Source: Nocardioides sp. TF02-7 (GTDB lineage: Bacteria; Actinomycetota; Actinomycetes; Propionibacteriales; Nocardioidaceae). From it: DNA of 64,000 bases. Shown here piece after piece: positions 20,055 through 28,485 of this stretch. Positions within the stretch are counted from its first letter, which is position 1. Each line of letters begins with the position of its first letter. The position numbers and the translations under genes were made by a program. The notes below the pieces were generated by a model, which saw only the letters and a program-made list of their open reading frames with translations, had not been told where the DNA came from and did not search any database. The DNA lies in the NCBI RefSeq assembly GCF_022437945.1, contig NZ_CP092535.1:1984001-2048000 (forward strand). Direction: 5' to 3'.

Positions 20055-20751
20055 GCGTGGCGACGCAGCGGGTCACCCACGCCCGGTTCGACCAGCCCCG
20101 CCGCGGCCTGCGCTCCTGGTGGGGGCAAGGCGTGGCAGCGGGCGGTCGAGGAAGCGGCGTACGCCGAGGCCGACCTCCGCGCCGGCCGCCGGGCCGCCCG
20201 GCGCGGCGACGTCGGCGGCATCAGCGTCGCCGCCGGCTCGCTGCTCGCCGCGGTCCGCGAGGACGACGACGCGTGGACGGTCGAGGTGGCGGTGCCGGTG
20301 CTCGACGAGCCGGAGCGGTCGGCGCTGGTCGACGTCGTCGCCGCCGAGTCCGGCCGGGTCGCCGCGCTGCTGGCCGGCGACCTGCCGCACGACCTCGTCG
20401 AGCACGCCGAGGAGGTCGGCGTCGAGCTGCTCCCCTTCGGGGGCGAGCTGGTCGCCACCTGCACCTGCGACCACTACCTCGACCCGTGTGCGCACGCCCT
20501 CGCCGTCCTGGTCCAGGTGGGCTGGCTCGTCGACGCCGACCCGCTCGTGCTGTTCGCGGTGCGGGGGCTCGACCGCGAGGCGCTGCTCGCCGCTCTCCAC
20601 GACCGCGCGACCGGCGCCGCCGACGACCCCGGCGGCGTGGGCCGGCTCGCCGACGACGTCGAGGTCGCCGCCGACGCCGTCCTGCGGGCCCGGCGCCTCG
20701 TCGAGCTGATGGAGGGCGGGGGGCGAGGTCCCCGACGACCTGGTCACCTGA
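20051..20751 (+). CDS. SWIM zinc-finger protein, partner of the SNF2 helicase
   Basis: About 233 residues across slips near 20125 and 20725. The SWIM finger is visible as CTCDHYLDPCAHALAVL, the CxC...CxH pattern that binds zinc and contacts DNA or protein. The protein starts at a GTGA overlap with the SNF2 gene, and such pairs are common in actinobacteria; a physical complex is inferred. The N-terminal segment (ARFDQPRRGLRSWWG) is also typical of the family. The C-terminus ends GEVPDDLVT after the second slip. Confidence 0.82.
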
Positions 20752-20776
20752 GCCGGTCGTCCCGGTGCGGGTCGGT

Positions 20777-20824
20777 GCCGGTCAGGTCAGTGCCGGTCAG
20801 GGCCGGTCAGGGAGAGCCGGTCAG
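20777..20824. repeat. Short direct repeats GCCGGTCAG
   Basis: Four exact copies of GCCGGTCAG begin at 20777, 20792, 20802 and 20816, with spacings of 15, 10 and 14 bases. They fill the gap between the convergent SWIM and gvpK genes, and the last one contains the gvpK stop codon. No clear hairpin forms; the repeats may have arisen by slippage. Confidence 0.6.
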
Positions 20825-21159
20825 TCCGTCGACAGCAGGGTGCCGAGCGGGCCGAGGTCGATGTCGAGGTCGGCGGTGGTGAGGTCGTAGCGCGACTTCA
20901 GGTCCTCCATCGCCTGCTCCAGCTTCATCAGCCCGAGACCGAGCGCCTCGACCTGGTCGTCGGTCAGGTCGCCCTCGTCGACACGGCGGAGCGCCTGCTT
21001 CTCCATCAGCTGCCGCACCAGCTCGATGATCGTGAGGACGAGCTTGAACAGGTCGCGCTCGACGGAGTCGGGGTCGGTCTCCATCCGCTGCGCGAGGGCG
21101 TGCCGGCCCCTCGGCTCCGGGGCCGGGCCGGAGGAGGCCGAGGTCGCGGGTCCGGTCAT
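20821..21159 (-). CDS. gvpK: Gas vesicle protein GvpK
   Basis: 112 residues. The core ERDLFKLVLTIIELVRQLMEKQALRRVDEGDLTDDQVEALGLGLMKLEQAM is the conserved GvpK helical domain; the end DLDIDLGPLGTLL is also typical. GvpK is a minor vesicle component needed for proper assembly. It is the last gene of the minus-strand operon and its start ATG overlaps the stop of the short GvpA-family gene (ATGA), so translation is coupled. Confidence 0.93.
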   Translation of the reverse strand: MTGPATSASSGPAPEPRGRHALAQRMETDPDSVERDLFKLVLTIIELVRQLMEKQALRRVDEGDLTDDQVEALGLGLMKLEQAMEDLKSRYDLTTADLDIDLGPLGTLLSTD

Positions 21160-21338
21160 CGCGCCATCTCCTCCCGGACCGAGGAGATGAACGCGTGCAG
21201 CCGCACCTCCACCAGGTCGATCCCCGCCAGGCTGATCACGACGTCGCCGGCGATGACCACGCCGGTGCCGAGCAGCCGGTCGAGGAGGTCGACCAGCGCG
21301 ATGTCGCCGTAGCCCTGCTCCTCGGCCAGGACGCTCAC
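21156..21338 (-). CDS. gvpS: Short GvpA-family protein (GvpS-type)
   Basis: 60 residues: IALVDLLDRLLGTGVVIAGDVVISLAGIDLVEVRLHAFISSV is a GvpA/GvpJ/GvpM-type domain with almost no tails. It is the third GvpA paralogue in the operon and sits where streptomycete clusters carry gvpS, between gvpL and gvpK. Such minor proteins are thought to nucleate or shape the vesicle. The GTG at 21338 overlaps the gvpL stop; the gene overlaps gvpK at its other end. Confidence 0.85.
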   Translation of the reverse strand: MSVLAEEQGYGDIALVDLLDRLLGTGVVIAGDVVISLAGIDLVEVRLHAFISSVREEMAR

Positions 21339-22097
21339 ACCGGCTCCAGCGTCGCGAAGGAGTACGGCGGCCACGGGCCGGCACAGGCGACCGACACCTC
21401 CGGGTGGGCCGCGGCGAGCTCGGCGACCCGCTGCGTGAACGCGTCGCGGGCGCGCGCGTCCACGAGGTAGGCGCCGTTGAGCAGCATCGTGCCCTCGACA
21501 CCCGACAGCCGCGGGTCCTGCGGTCGCAGCCGGCGGCTGGCGACGCAGAGCTCGCGCAGCGCGAGGTCCACCTCCTGGGCGGTGGCGGCCGACTGCTCCG
21601 CCGCCGCTCGCTTCTCGGTCGCGGCGGCCTTCTTGCGGCGCAGGTAGGCGGCGCCGCTGCTCACCGCCGGCTCGGCGGCCTCTGCGCCGCGGGGCGTCGG
21701 GTGGGCGTAGACCTTCACGCTCCACTCGGCGCGGCCCTCGACCCGGTCGAGCGCCGCGGCCAGCGCGTCGTACTGCTCCTCGAGCCGCCGCCGGACGCTC
21801 GGGTCGTCGAGGCAGATCGTCGCCAGCCGCATCGGTGCGGTGGGCGCGGCCTCGGCGCAGGCGTGCACCACCGCGTTGTGGCCGCGGGGCGGTGTGCTCG
21901 ACCCAGTCGAGCCGCTCGAGGTTGCGGCGCAGCGCGTCCTCGCCGTAGTCGTCGAGGTCGACGGTGCTCACGACGGCCTGCAGGTCGAGCACCTCGACCA
22001 CCTCGAGCGGAGCCTCGGCCAGCGCGGGGACCTCGGTCACGACCGCGGGGTCGAGGCCGCGGCAGACGGCGTAGAGATAGCGGGCCCGATCACCCAT
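21335..22097 (-). CDS. gvpL: Gas vesicle protein GvpL/GvpF family (second copy)
   Basis: About 253 residues across a slip near 21885. It opens with YLYAVCRGLDPAVVTEVPAL and ends with GAYLVDARARDAFTQRVAELAAAHPEVSVACAGPWPPYSFA, the GPWPPYSF signature shared by GvpF and GvpL proteins. These proteins bind GvpA and take part in early assembly. Position between gvpJ and gvpS favours the name GvpL. The gene overlaps both neighbours by a few bases. Confidence 0.9.
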
Positions 22098-22509
22098 GCC
22101 GCGCCTCCAGCGCCTCCAGCCGCTCGCGGAGCTCGCGGTTCTCCTGCTCCAGCCGGTCCTGCTTGCCCGACAGCATCGGGTCGTGCTTCCACCAGTCGAT
22201 CCCCATCTGCTCGGCCTTGTCGACCGACGCGACGAGCAGCCGGATCTTGATCGTGAGCAGCTCGATGTCGAGCAGGTTCACCTGGATGTCGCCGGCGATG
22301 ACGATGCCCTTGTCGAGCACCCGCTCGAGCACGTCGGCCAGCTGCTGGGGGCGCGGCTGGCGCGGGTCGTGGGGCGTGCCGTAGGCCGGGGAGACCGACG
22401 ACGGGCCCGGCCGGCGCGCCGGCAGGTCCCCGGCGCCGGAACCGGTGCCGGACCCGGTGTCGGTTGTGGCGTCGTCGGCGACCACCGACTCGGTGCGGCG
22501 CTCCGTCAT
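22090..22509 (-). CDS. gvpJ: Gas vesicle protein GvpJ (GvpA-family)
   Basis: 139 residues. A ~45-residue disordered, Thr/Gly/Pro-rich N-terminus precedes the GvpA-type core LADVLERVLDKGIVIAGDIQ, NLLDIELLTIKIRLLVASV, then a charged coiled-coil tail (RLEQENRELRERLEALEA) that suggests oligomer contacts. GvpJ is a minor vesicle protein involved in initiation and shape. GAGGAGGACC before the ATG is an excellent ribosome site; the start overlaps the gvpO stop. Confidence 0.9.
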   Translation of the reverse strand: MTERRTESVVADDATTDTGSGTGSGAGDLPARRPGPSSVSPAYGTPHDPRQPRPQQLADVLERVLDKGIVIAGDIQVNLLDIELLTIKIRLLVASVDKAEQMGIDWWKHDPMLSGKQDRLEQENRELRERLEALEARHG

Positions 22510-22763
22510 CGGTCCTCCTCGGTGCTCCCGCGGGTGTAGCGGTGCATCCGGCGGCAGCTGGTGAGGTCGCCGTCGCCGTCGAGCTTGACCTCGTACGTCG
22601 CCAGGACGTCGGTCGTCTCGGGCACCCGGTGCAGCTCGAGGACGTCGACCAGCACCGTCCACCCGTCGTCGCCCTTCTCCAGGCCGACGACCGCCTCGGC
22701 CTCCTTGCCGGTCAGTCCCTGCACGTGGTGCCGGGCGAGCTTCACCGCCTCAGGGCCCTTCAC
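22506..22763 (-). CDS. gvpO: Gas vesicle protein GvpO
   Basis: 85 residues: a helix (EAVKLARHHVQGLTGKEAEAVVGL) then a beta-rich half (WTVLVDVLELHRVPETTDVLATYEVKLDGDG) with a conserved RRMHRYTRG end, the GvpO pattern. It is shorter than many GvpO proteins, lacking their long acidic N-terminus. In streptomycete clusters gvpO leads the operon; here it lies between gvpG and gvpJ. It overlaps both neighbouring genes. Confidence 0.87.
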   Translation of the reverse strand: MKGPEAVKLARHHVQGLTGKEAEAVVGLEKGDDGWTVLVDVLELHRVPETTDVLATYEVKLDGDGDLTSCRRMHRYTRGSTEEDR

Positions 22764-22992
22764 GTTCGGCTCCCTCGATCAGCCGCTGGAGGAGCTCCTC
22801 CTCCCACCAGGCGGCCTCGGCGTCGCTGAGTGCGCCCTCCTCGTGGAGGTGGGCGACGGTCTCCAGCTGCCGCCTGATGATGGCGGGGTCGTAGTAGGTC
22901 TCCTCCGCCTGGCGCAGCACCTGCTCGCCGATCGCGACGGTGCCGCGCAGCTGCGCGAGCGGCAGGCCGAGCAGCCCGGTCAACAGTCCCAT
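22750..22992 (-). CDS. gvpG: Gas vesicle protein GvpG
   Basis: 80 residues. The family pattern is clear: GLLGLPLAQLRGTVAIGEQVLRQAEETYYDPAIIRRQLETVAHLHEEG, ending in an acidic coiled segment. GvpG acts with GvpF/L in assembly. The start ATG overlaps the gvpF stop and the end overlaps gvpO by 14 bases, so the whole operon is translationally coupled. Confidence 0.92.
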   Translation of the reverse strand: MGLLTGLLGLPLAQLRGTVAIGEQVLRQAEETYYDPAIIRRQLETVAHLHEEGALSDAEAAWWEEELLQRLIEGAEREGP

Positions 22993-23753
22993 CACGCCTC
23001 CCCGACGAAGTCGTACGGCGCGAGCGGCCCCATCAGGCTCAGCCGCACCCGCTCGTGCACCGCCTCCGCGTAGGTCTCCAGCACCTGCTCCAGCGCCGGC
23101 ACCTGGTCGTCGTCGACCAGCAGTGCCGCCTCGACGACGTGGTCGAGGCCGGCGCCGCGGCGGACCTGGTGCTCGACGACGTGCGGCAGCACCCGGTCGA
23201 GCAGGTCGTCCGCGTCGTGCTGCCGTCGCTGGTCGACGGCGTGGGCGACCAGCTCGCCCAGCCGCACGCGGTCGGCCCACGACATCTGCTCCGGCACGCC
23301 GCGGGTGCGGTCGTTGAGCTCGCGGATCCGGGGGTCGGCCGCGACCACCTCGGCGAGCACCGCCTCCTCGACGTACCGGGCCCGCAGCACCAGCTGGCTG
23401 CGCCCCTCGAGGGCGTCGAGCAGCTGGGCCAGCCGGTCCTCCTGCGGCGCGAGCAGGTCGTCGACGACCCCGGCGTCGTCGGCCAGCGCCGACCCGAACC
23501 GCACCGGCACGACCGGCCCCCGGCCGGCCAACGCGTCCACGACCTGGTGGTACGCCGTCAGGTCGGCCTTGTGGGCCAGCGAACGGCCCTCCTCGACCGC
23601 GCCGACCACGGCCGCGACCGGGCCGTGCGCGACCGCGCGGAGGGCGCTGCCGCCCACGCCGGTGATCTCGGGCAGCTCCGAGCCGGCCCGGACCACGCCG
23701 TAGACGAGCAGCGCCTCCGTGCGGGGCTCGGTGCCGTCGCGGGTCACCGTCAC
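22992..23753 (-). CDS. gvpF: Gas vesicle protein GvpF
   Basis: 253 residues, intact. The N-terminal domain (ALLVYGVVRAGSELPEITGVGG) and the C-terminal alpha/beta domain ending RVRLSLMGPLAPYDFVGEA match GvpF, whose C-terminal half binds GvpA. GTG at 23753 overlaps the end of gvpA in a GTGA arrangement once the gvpA slip is corrected. Confidence 0.92.
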   Translation of the reverse strand: MTVTRDGTEPRTEALLVYGVVRAGSELPEITGVGGSALRAVAHGPVAAVVGAVEEGRSLAHKADLTAYHQVVDALAGRGPVVPVRFGSALADDAGVVDDLLAPQEDRLAQLLDALEGRSQLVLRARYVEEAVLAEVVAADPRIRELNDRTRGVPEQMSWADRVRLGELVAHAVDQRRQHDADDLLDRVLPHVVEHQVRRGAGLDHVVEAALLVDDDQVPALEQVLETYAEAVHERVRLSLMGPLAPYDFVGEA

Positions 23754-24198
23754 GACCGGCTCCTGGACGACGAGCGGCGGCGCTTGCTCTCCTCGCCGGC
23801 CTCCCCGTCGTCGGTGTCGTCGGTGTCGTCGTCGTCCTTGTCGTCACGGCTCGGGGTGAGCGCCTCCCTTCACGCCCCCGAGCGCACCCTTGGTCTTCTT
23901 GCGTGCGCCGCCCTCACGGAAGTCGTCGAGGAGGTCCCCGAGGTCCTTGCCCTCCGCCTTGCCGAGGTCGAGCCGGTTGGTCGCCTCGGCGAACCGGGAG
24001 GTAGGTGTCGACGCTCGCGATCACGATCCGGGCGTCGATGGTCAACAGCTCGATGCCGACCAGCGAGACCCGCACGTAGGCGTCGATCACGATGCCCTTG
24101 TCGAGGATGATCTCGATGACGTCGGCGAGGCCGCTCGGCGCCGGCCGGTCGAGGTAGCCGCCGCCGGAGCGGCGTTGGCTGGTGGTCTGGACGGTCAT
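23750..24198 (-). CDS. gvpA: Major gas vesicle shell protein GvpA with charged C-terminal extension
   Basis: The core [20 protein letters not shown]...[21 protein letters not shown] is the highly conserved GvpA shell domain, preceded by a 20-residue lead ([17 protein letters not shown]). Two slips (near 24000 and near 23868) must be corrected; the second frame gives [25 protein letters not shown] and then an Asp/Arg-rich tail that ends at TGA 23750-23752, exactly overlapping the gvpF GTG. The corrected protein is about 149 residues, twice the ~70 of cyanobacterial GvpA but like actinobacterial versions. Confidence 0.88.
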
Positions 24199-25336
24199 CG
24201 GTTCTCCCTCCTCGTCGCTGTACTCCTCGTCGACCTCGGCGGTCTCGTCGTCGTCGGCGTACTCGTCGGGCTCCGGCTCGTCGCCGGCCTCGTCGGGCTC
24301 GTCGGCCTCGTCGGTCTCCTCGGTCTCGTCGCGGGGCTCGTCGTCGGGCTCGTCCGCCTCGTCCTGCGGGCCGTCGTCCGCCTCGTCCTCGTCGCCCTGC
24401 TCGCCGCCCTCCTCATCGGTGGGCTCGTCGTCCTCGTCGCCCTGCTCGTCGTCCTGCTCGTCGCCCTCCTCATCGGTGGGCTCGTCCGCCGACCGGTCGT
24501 CGCCCGACTCCTGGTCGCGCTCCTCCTCCTCGCGCCGCTCCTCGTCGGACTGGACGACCTCGCCGTCCTCGATCACGCCGCGCCAGCCGTTGACGGAGTC
24601 GGGATCGAGCAGGGCGTGGGACATCACGTGGCGCCGGAAGTGGAGCAGCTCGGCGCGGACCCGGCGGCCCTGGGCGCGCCACAGGTTGGCGGTGCGCTCG
24701 AAGAGCCCCTGGGGGTGGTACTCCAGCACCACGATGATCCGGGTCAGCTCGGGCGCGAGCTCGTGGAAGGTCACCGCGCCGTCGACCGAGCCCCTTCTTG
24801 CCCTTGGAGCGCCAGATGATCCGCTCCTCCGGCCGCTGGTCGAGGATCGTGGACTCCCACTCGCGGTGGGACCAGAAGATCTGGGCCTTCCACTTCAGCT
24901 TCTGGTCCTCGACGGCGTCGACGACCTCGACCTTCTTCATGAAGGACGGGAACGACCCGAACTCGGTCCACTGGTTGTAGGCCAGCTCGATCGGCACACC
25001 GACGTCGATCGTCTCCAGGATGGTGGTGACCTTGATGTTGCTCCCGGACTTCTTGGAGCCCCCGGTCACCGCGTCCTTGACCTTCTCGCCGAGGCCGCTG
25101 GCCGCGTCGCCGACCTTGTCCTTGACCGCGGAGGCTCCGCTGCCGACGGCGCTCTTGACGACCGGCTTGGCCAGCTTGGGCATCGACAGGCCGCCCTCCT
25201 GGGCCATCGACTCCATCTTCGACGTGAGGTTGCCGACCTTGTCCTCGGCCGCCCCCAGCGCCCGGTTGCTCAGCGCGCCGACGAGGCCCTGGGAGGCCTC
25301 CTTGAGCCGCTCCTGCGACTTGCTCGCGGTGGCCAT
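24195..25336 (-). CDS. SRPBCC-domain gas-vesicle-cluster protein with long acidic tail
   Basis: An N-terminal helical stretch ([16 protein letters not shown]) is followed near residues 105-210 by a START/polyketide-cyclase-like domain ([39 protein letters not shown]), with a slip near 24790 inside it. Then come ~110 residues almost wholly Asp/Glu with Pro and Gly. In the sequence as given the acidic frame has no stop and runs straight into gvpA; in the +1 frame the gene would end in an ATGA overlap at 24195, so a lost base near 24200 is likely. SRPBCC proteins are regular members of actinobacterial gvp operons; the function is unknown. Confidence 0.8.
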
Positions 25337-25339
25337 GGC

Positions 25340-25908
25340 TCACTTCCCCCGGACTTGCTCGACGAGCTCGACTTCGACGCCCGCTTGCGGGGGCTGCTCT
25401 TCTTGGCAGCGCTCTTGCGGGGCTTCTGCTCGGGCTCCTCCTCCGGCTCGTCCTCCGGCTCGTCCGCAGCCTCGTCCTCCGCGCCGGCGTCCTCGTCCTC
25501 CGGCTCGTCCTCGGGTGCCTCGTCCTCGGGTGCCTCGTCGTCCGGTGCCTCGTCGTCCGGTGCCTCGTCCTCGGGCGCCTCCTGGTCCGGCGCCTCCTCG
25601 TCGTCCGAGCCGTCGCCGTCCTTGCCGGTGCCCTGGAGCGACTCGGTCATCGACTCGATGCGCGAGGCCGCGGTCGCCATCGCCAGCTCCTTGGCGGCAC
25701 TGGTGAGCCCCTCGGTGAGCTGGCCGCGCAGGTTCTGCAGCTCGGGGTTGTCGCCGACGATCTTGTTGGCGATGGACTTCGGGTCGGCCGAGAGCTTGCG
25801 GCCCGCGAGCAGCCCCGCGATCGTGATGGCCAGCCTCAGCTTCTTGGTCCGGCCCAGCAGGTACCCGCCTGCCACGGCAGTGGCGATCTTCGCCGTTGTT
25901 GTGGACAT
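25340..25908 (-). CDS. First gene of the gas vesicle operon: membrane-helix protein with acidic repeats
   Basis: About 189 residues, family not recognised with certainty. Residues 5-40 (IATAVAGGYLLGRTKKLRLAI, then GLLAGRKLS) look like a glycine-rich amphipathic or membrane helix; a helical middle follows, then a tail built of imperfect DEAPEDEAP-type units and a final Lys/Ser-rich stretch. A slip in a G5/G6 run near 25347 is needed to reach the TGA at 25340-25342; otherwise the frame runs into the next gene. Similar acidic-tail proteins accompany gvp genes in other actinobacteria. A stress-sigma-like promoter lies upstream. Confidence 0.65.
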
Positions 25909-25975
25909 AGTCGTTTCAGCCGGCCCTTCGTCCCCTCCCAAGGACGTGGGCGGCTGCCTCCTCCGCACACGGCAG

Positions 25976-25999
25976 TAACCCGATCGTGTGATCCCAAAC
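25976..25999 (-). promoter_or_regulatory. Candidate SigB/SigF-type promoter of the gas vesicle operon
   Basis: Read on the minus strand: GTTT, 14 bases, GGGTTA, close to the GNNT-N14-16-GGGTA pattern of actinobacterial general-stress sigma factors. The expected transcript start would leave a ~60-base leader before the first gene at 25908. No other promoter-like signal is evident in the 128-base spacer 25909-26036. Confidence 0.45.
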
Positions 26000-26036
26000 A
26001 CGTACCGGAGCTCGCGCGGACCGGATCTCGGCAGCG

Positions 26037-26616
26037 TCAGCCGACCGGTTCCACCCCCAGCGCCGCCAGGGCCATCGACGCCAGCAGCTCGCGCAGCCCC
26101 CGCGTCCCCGAGGGCGTGGCCAGCGCGGGGGTGGAGTTGAGCAGGCCGAAGGCCGCGTGGGCGGCAGCCCGTGCGGAGGCGGTGTCCAGGCCCGGGCGGT
26201 GGGCCTGGAGCTGGGCGGCCCAGACGTCGACGTACTGCCGCTGGAGCCGGCGTACCTGGTCGCGGGCGTCGGCCGGCAGGGGACTCCCAGTCGCGGTCCT
26301 GCACCACGATCAGCGAGCGGTGGCCGAGCGCGAAGTCGACGTGCCAGTCGACGAGGGCGCGGACCGCGGCGGCGGGCTCCGGCGCGGCGGCGACCCGCTC
26401 GCGGCCGACGGCGAGCAGCCGCTCGCTGATCGACACCAGCATCTCGGCGAGCATGGCCTGCTTGCTCGGGAAGTGCTTGTAGAGCGCCGGCCCGGAGATC
26501 CCGCATGCCGCGCCGAGCTCCGCGACGGAGACGCCGTGGAAGCCGCGGGCGGCGAACAGGTCGGCCGCGGTGGCCAGGATCTGCTCGCGCCGGGTCGGCT
26601 CCTGGGTCGCGGTCAC
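26037..26616 (-). CDS. TetR family transcriptional regulator
   Basis: About 192 residues. The helix-turn-helix is GFHGVSVAELGAACGISGPALYKHFPSKQAMLAEM; the body is helical and matches the TetR_C type seen in actinobacterial fatty-acid or acyl-CoA regulators. A slip near 26285 (G4) breaks it; the corrected end is ALAALGVEPVG with TGA at 26037-26039. It is transcribed in the same direction as the gas vesicle operon, ending just before that operon's promoter, but nothing else links the two. Confidence 0.82.
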
Positions 26617-26755
26617 CCGCTCAGGTTAGTGCTCGCTCACCCCTGCGGGGCGGCGGTCCGACACCGGCAGATTCCTCCGGAGGGATGAATCCTGCGGGGC
26701 GGCTCGCGAGTCGCACCTGTGACGCGGGCGCCTGCCCGCAGAACGGAGGACGACC

Positions 26756-27726
26756 ATGCTCGACCGACCCGCCCGGATCACGGCTGTCGCCGCGGCCGTC
26801 GTGACCGCCTGCATCGGTCTCGTCGTGCCCGCCTCGGCGGCGGCGCGGCCGGACCTCGCCGTGGTCCGCACCAGCGCCCCGGCGACCGCGATGCCCGGCA
26901 AGGCCGTCACGGTGCGCACCAAGGTGCGCAACGACGGCACCCGGCGCGCGGCCGCCACGACCGTGGAGGTCTACCTCTCCAAGGACGCCCGGAAGGGCCG
27001 GGGCGACCGGAGGCTGGCGGGCAGCACCCGGGTGAAGTCGCTGATCGGCGGCGTCTCGTGGGACGGCTCGGCGAGGGTCAAGGTGCCCAACGGCACCGCG
27101 CCCGGCCACTACTACCTGATCGCCTGCGTGGCGCGCGACGCCGGCCCGGCGCGCAACGACTGTCGCGCGGCGCGGAACCGGACGAAGGTCGTCGGCCTGC
27201 AGGGCAAGGGGTCGGATCACCGGCGACCTCACCCTCACCGACGCCGGCCAGACCTCGCAGTCGGAGTGGGACCGCACCGCCACCGTCGGCATCAACCTGG
27301 CGGTCACCCAGCCCGGGCTCCGGACGAGCTTCGCCGACCGGGGCAGCCGCTACAGCTGGTCGGGCGGCCAGACCGACCAGCGCGACTGTTGGACCGAGGT
27401 CTCGGTGGAGGAGGGCGGCGGCGGGTTCAAGTACACCGGCGACCCCCTACACCGACGACATCCACGGCCACTGGACCCACACCTCGCGCGGCTCGCTGCG
27501 GATCGGGCTGTTCATGTACTTCGACCACAGCGACACGATCACGACCTGCAACGGCACCCGCACCGAGAGCGGGCGGGGGCTCAACGTGGTGTCGATCGAG
27601 TTCGAGGAGGTGTCGCGCACCGCTTCGTCGGTGACCTACCGCGCGGAGTCGTGGGAGGCCGAGTACAGCGGGACCTCCAACTGGGACGACATCGACGGCA
27701 CGATCACGTTCCGGCTGAAGAAGTAG
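26756..27726 (+). CDS. Secreted CARDB-domain protein
   Basis: About 322 residues with slips near 27210 and 27448. A Sec signal peptide (ITAVAAAVVTACIGLVVPASA) is followed by a CARDB beta-sandwich (PDLAVVRTSAPATAMPGKAVTVRTKV ... YYLIACVARDAG). The second half (SRYSWSGGQTDQRDCWTEVSV ... DWDDIDGTITFRLKK-like) is a separate beta-rich domain with two cysteines that I do not recognise. The protein is exported; adhesion or carbohydrate contact is possible but unproven. The gene stands alone. Confidence 0.75.
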
Positions 27727-27763
27727 CCGGTCGGCCGCGCCTCGGGGGCCGGCTCTGCGGGGG

Positions 27764-28325
27764 TCAGCCGCTGGTCGAGTCGTCGTCGCCCTCGTCGCGC
27801 TCGTCGGGGGTCTGGGCGGCCTTGCGCAGCGTGTCGCTCTCGGACTTGACCGCCTTGGTCAGCGAGGGGTCCATGAGCGGCTCGGTGCCGGGCTGCTCGA
27901 GGTCGGTGCGGCCGGTGTGGGGGTTGGAGCCGAACCCGGCGCCGGTCGTGCCGGCCGGGGTCGTCACGTCGGGACCCTCCTCGACCTCCCTCCCGCCAGT
28001 CGTCGATCGTGTCGTCGCCCGGCCCGCCGTGCGCGGCGTTGCGCGAGGGCGACTTCGGCTCGGTCGACGAGGGCTCCGGCGTCGACGTCGCCGGACGCTC
28101 GGGCGCGGCCTCGACGTCGGCCGGGCCGGCGTCGCTGCGGCCCTCGGGTTCGGCGGGGTCGGGGTGCTGCCCGGCCCCGTGCCGGCGACCGCCGAGGACG
28201 GAGCCTCCGACGCCCCGCGCCAGGTCCACCGCCTGGGTCGCCGTCTCCCGCGGGTGCTTGACGGCGTGGACGGACCGTCCGACGACGGTGCCGGCGAGAT
28301 CGGTGATGGTCCGGACGACCGACAT
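27764..28325 (-). CDS. Hypothetical protein with conserved N-terminal helix
   Basis: About 187 residues across a slip near 27990. The first ~45 residues (RTITDLAGTVVGRSVHAVKHPRETATQAVDLA) form a conserved-looking amphipathic segment; the rest is low-complexity, rich in Pro, Asp, Glu and Thr, with a charged end (KAVKSESDTLRKAAQTPDERDEG). No signal peptide or catalytic motif. It is divergent from mccB, with the mcc operator in the 160-base gap. Function unknown. Confidence 0.6.
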
Positions 28326-28460
28326 GGCGTGGTGCTCCTCTCGTGGGCGGGTGCTCCAGGGCGGTACCCGCCGGTGCCGGGTCCAGCCACCGGCCGTCCT
28401 CATCGGCCGGGTCCGGCAGGGCTCGGACGGCTCCGCCGGCGGACGAGCGTTGACCCTGGT

Positions 28461-28478
28461 GGTTAACGATCGTTAACC
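28461..28478. promoter_or_regulatory. Perfect 18-bp palindrome upstream of mccB
   Basis: GGTTAACGATCGTTAACC is its own reverse complement over 18 bases and lies seven bases before the mccB start codon. It is AT-rich against a very GC-rich background. The size and symmetry suggest a TetR-type dimer site that would block transcription or initiation of the leucine-degradation operon. No regulator gene is immediately adjacent. Confidence 0.8.
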
Positions 28479-28485
28479 TCGGGGC

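Noticed and set aside
13847..20751. recQ-SNF2-SWIM region as an anti-phage defence island
   Set aside because: No nuclease, methyltransferase, integrase or other defence marker lies nearby, base composition does not change, and all three families have housekeeping forms.
25430..25620. DNA minisatellite
   Set aside because: The repeated DNA reflects imperfect DEAPEDEAP-type peptide units with codon variation, better explained as a coding acidic repeat.
24182..25978. Plus-strand Ser-rich 598-residue ORF opposite the gas vesicle genes
   Set aside because: It is the complement of the acidic Asp/Glu repeats; no ribosome site or recognisable domain.
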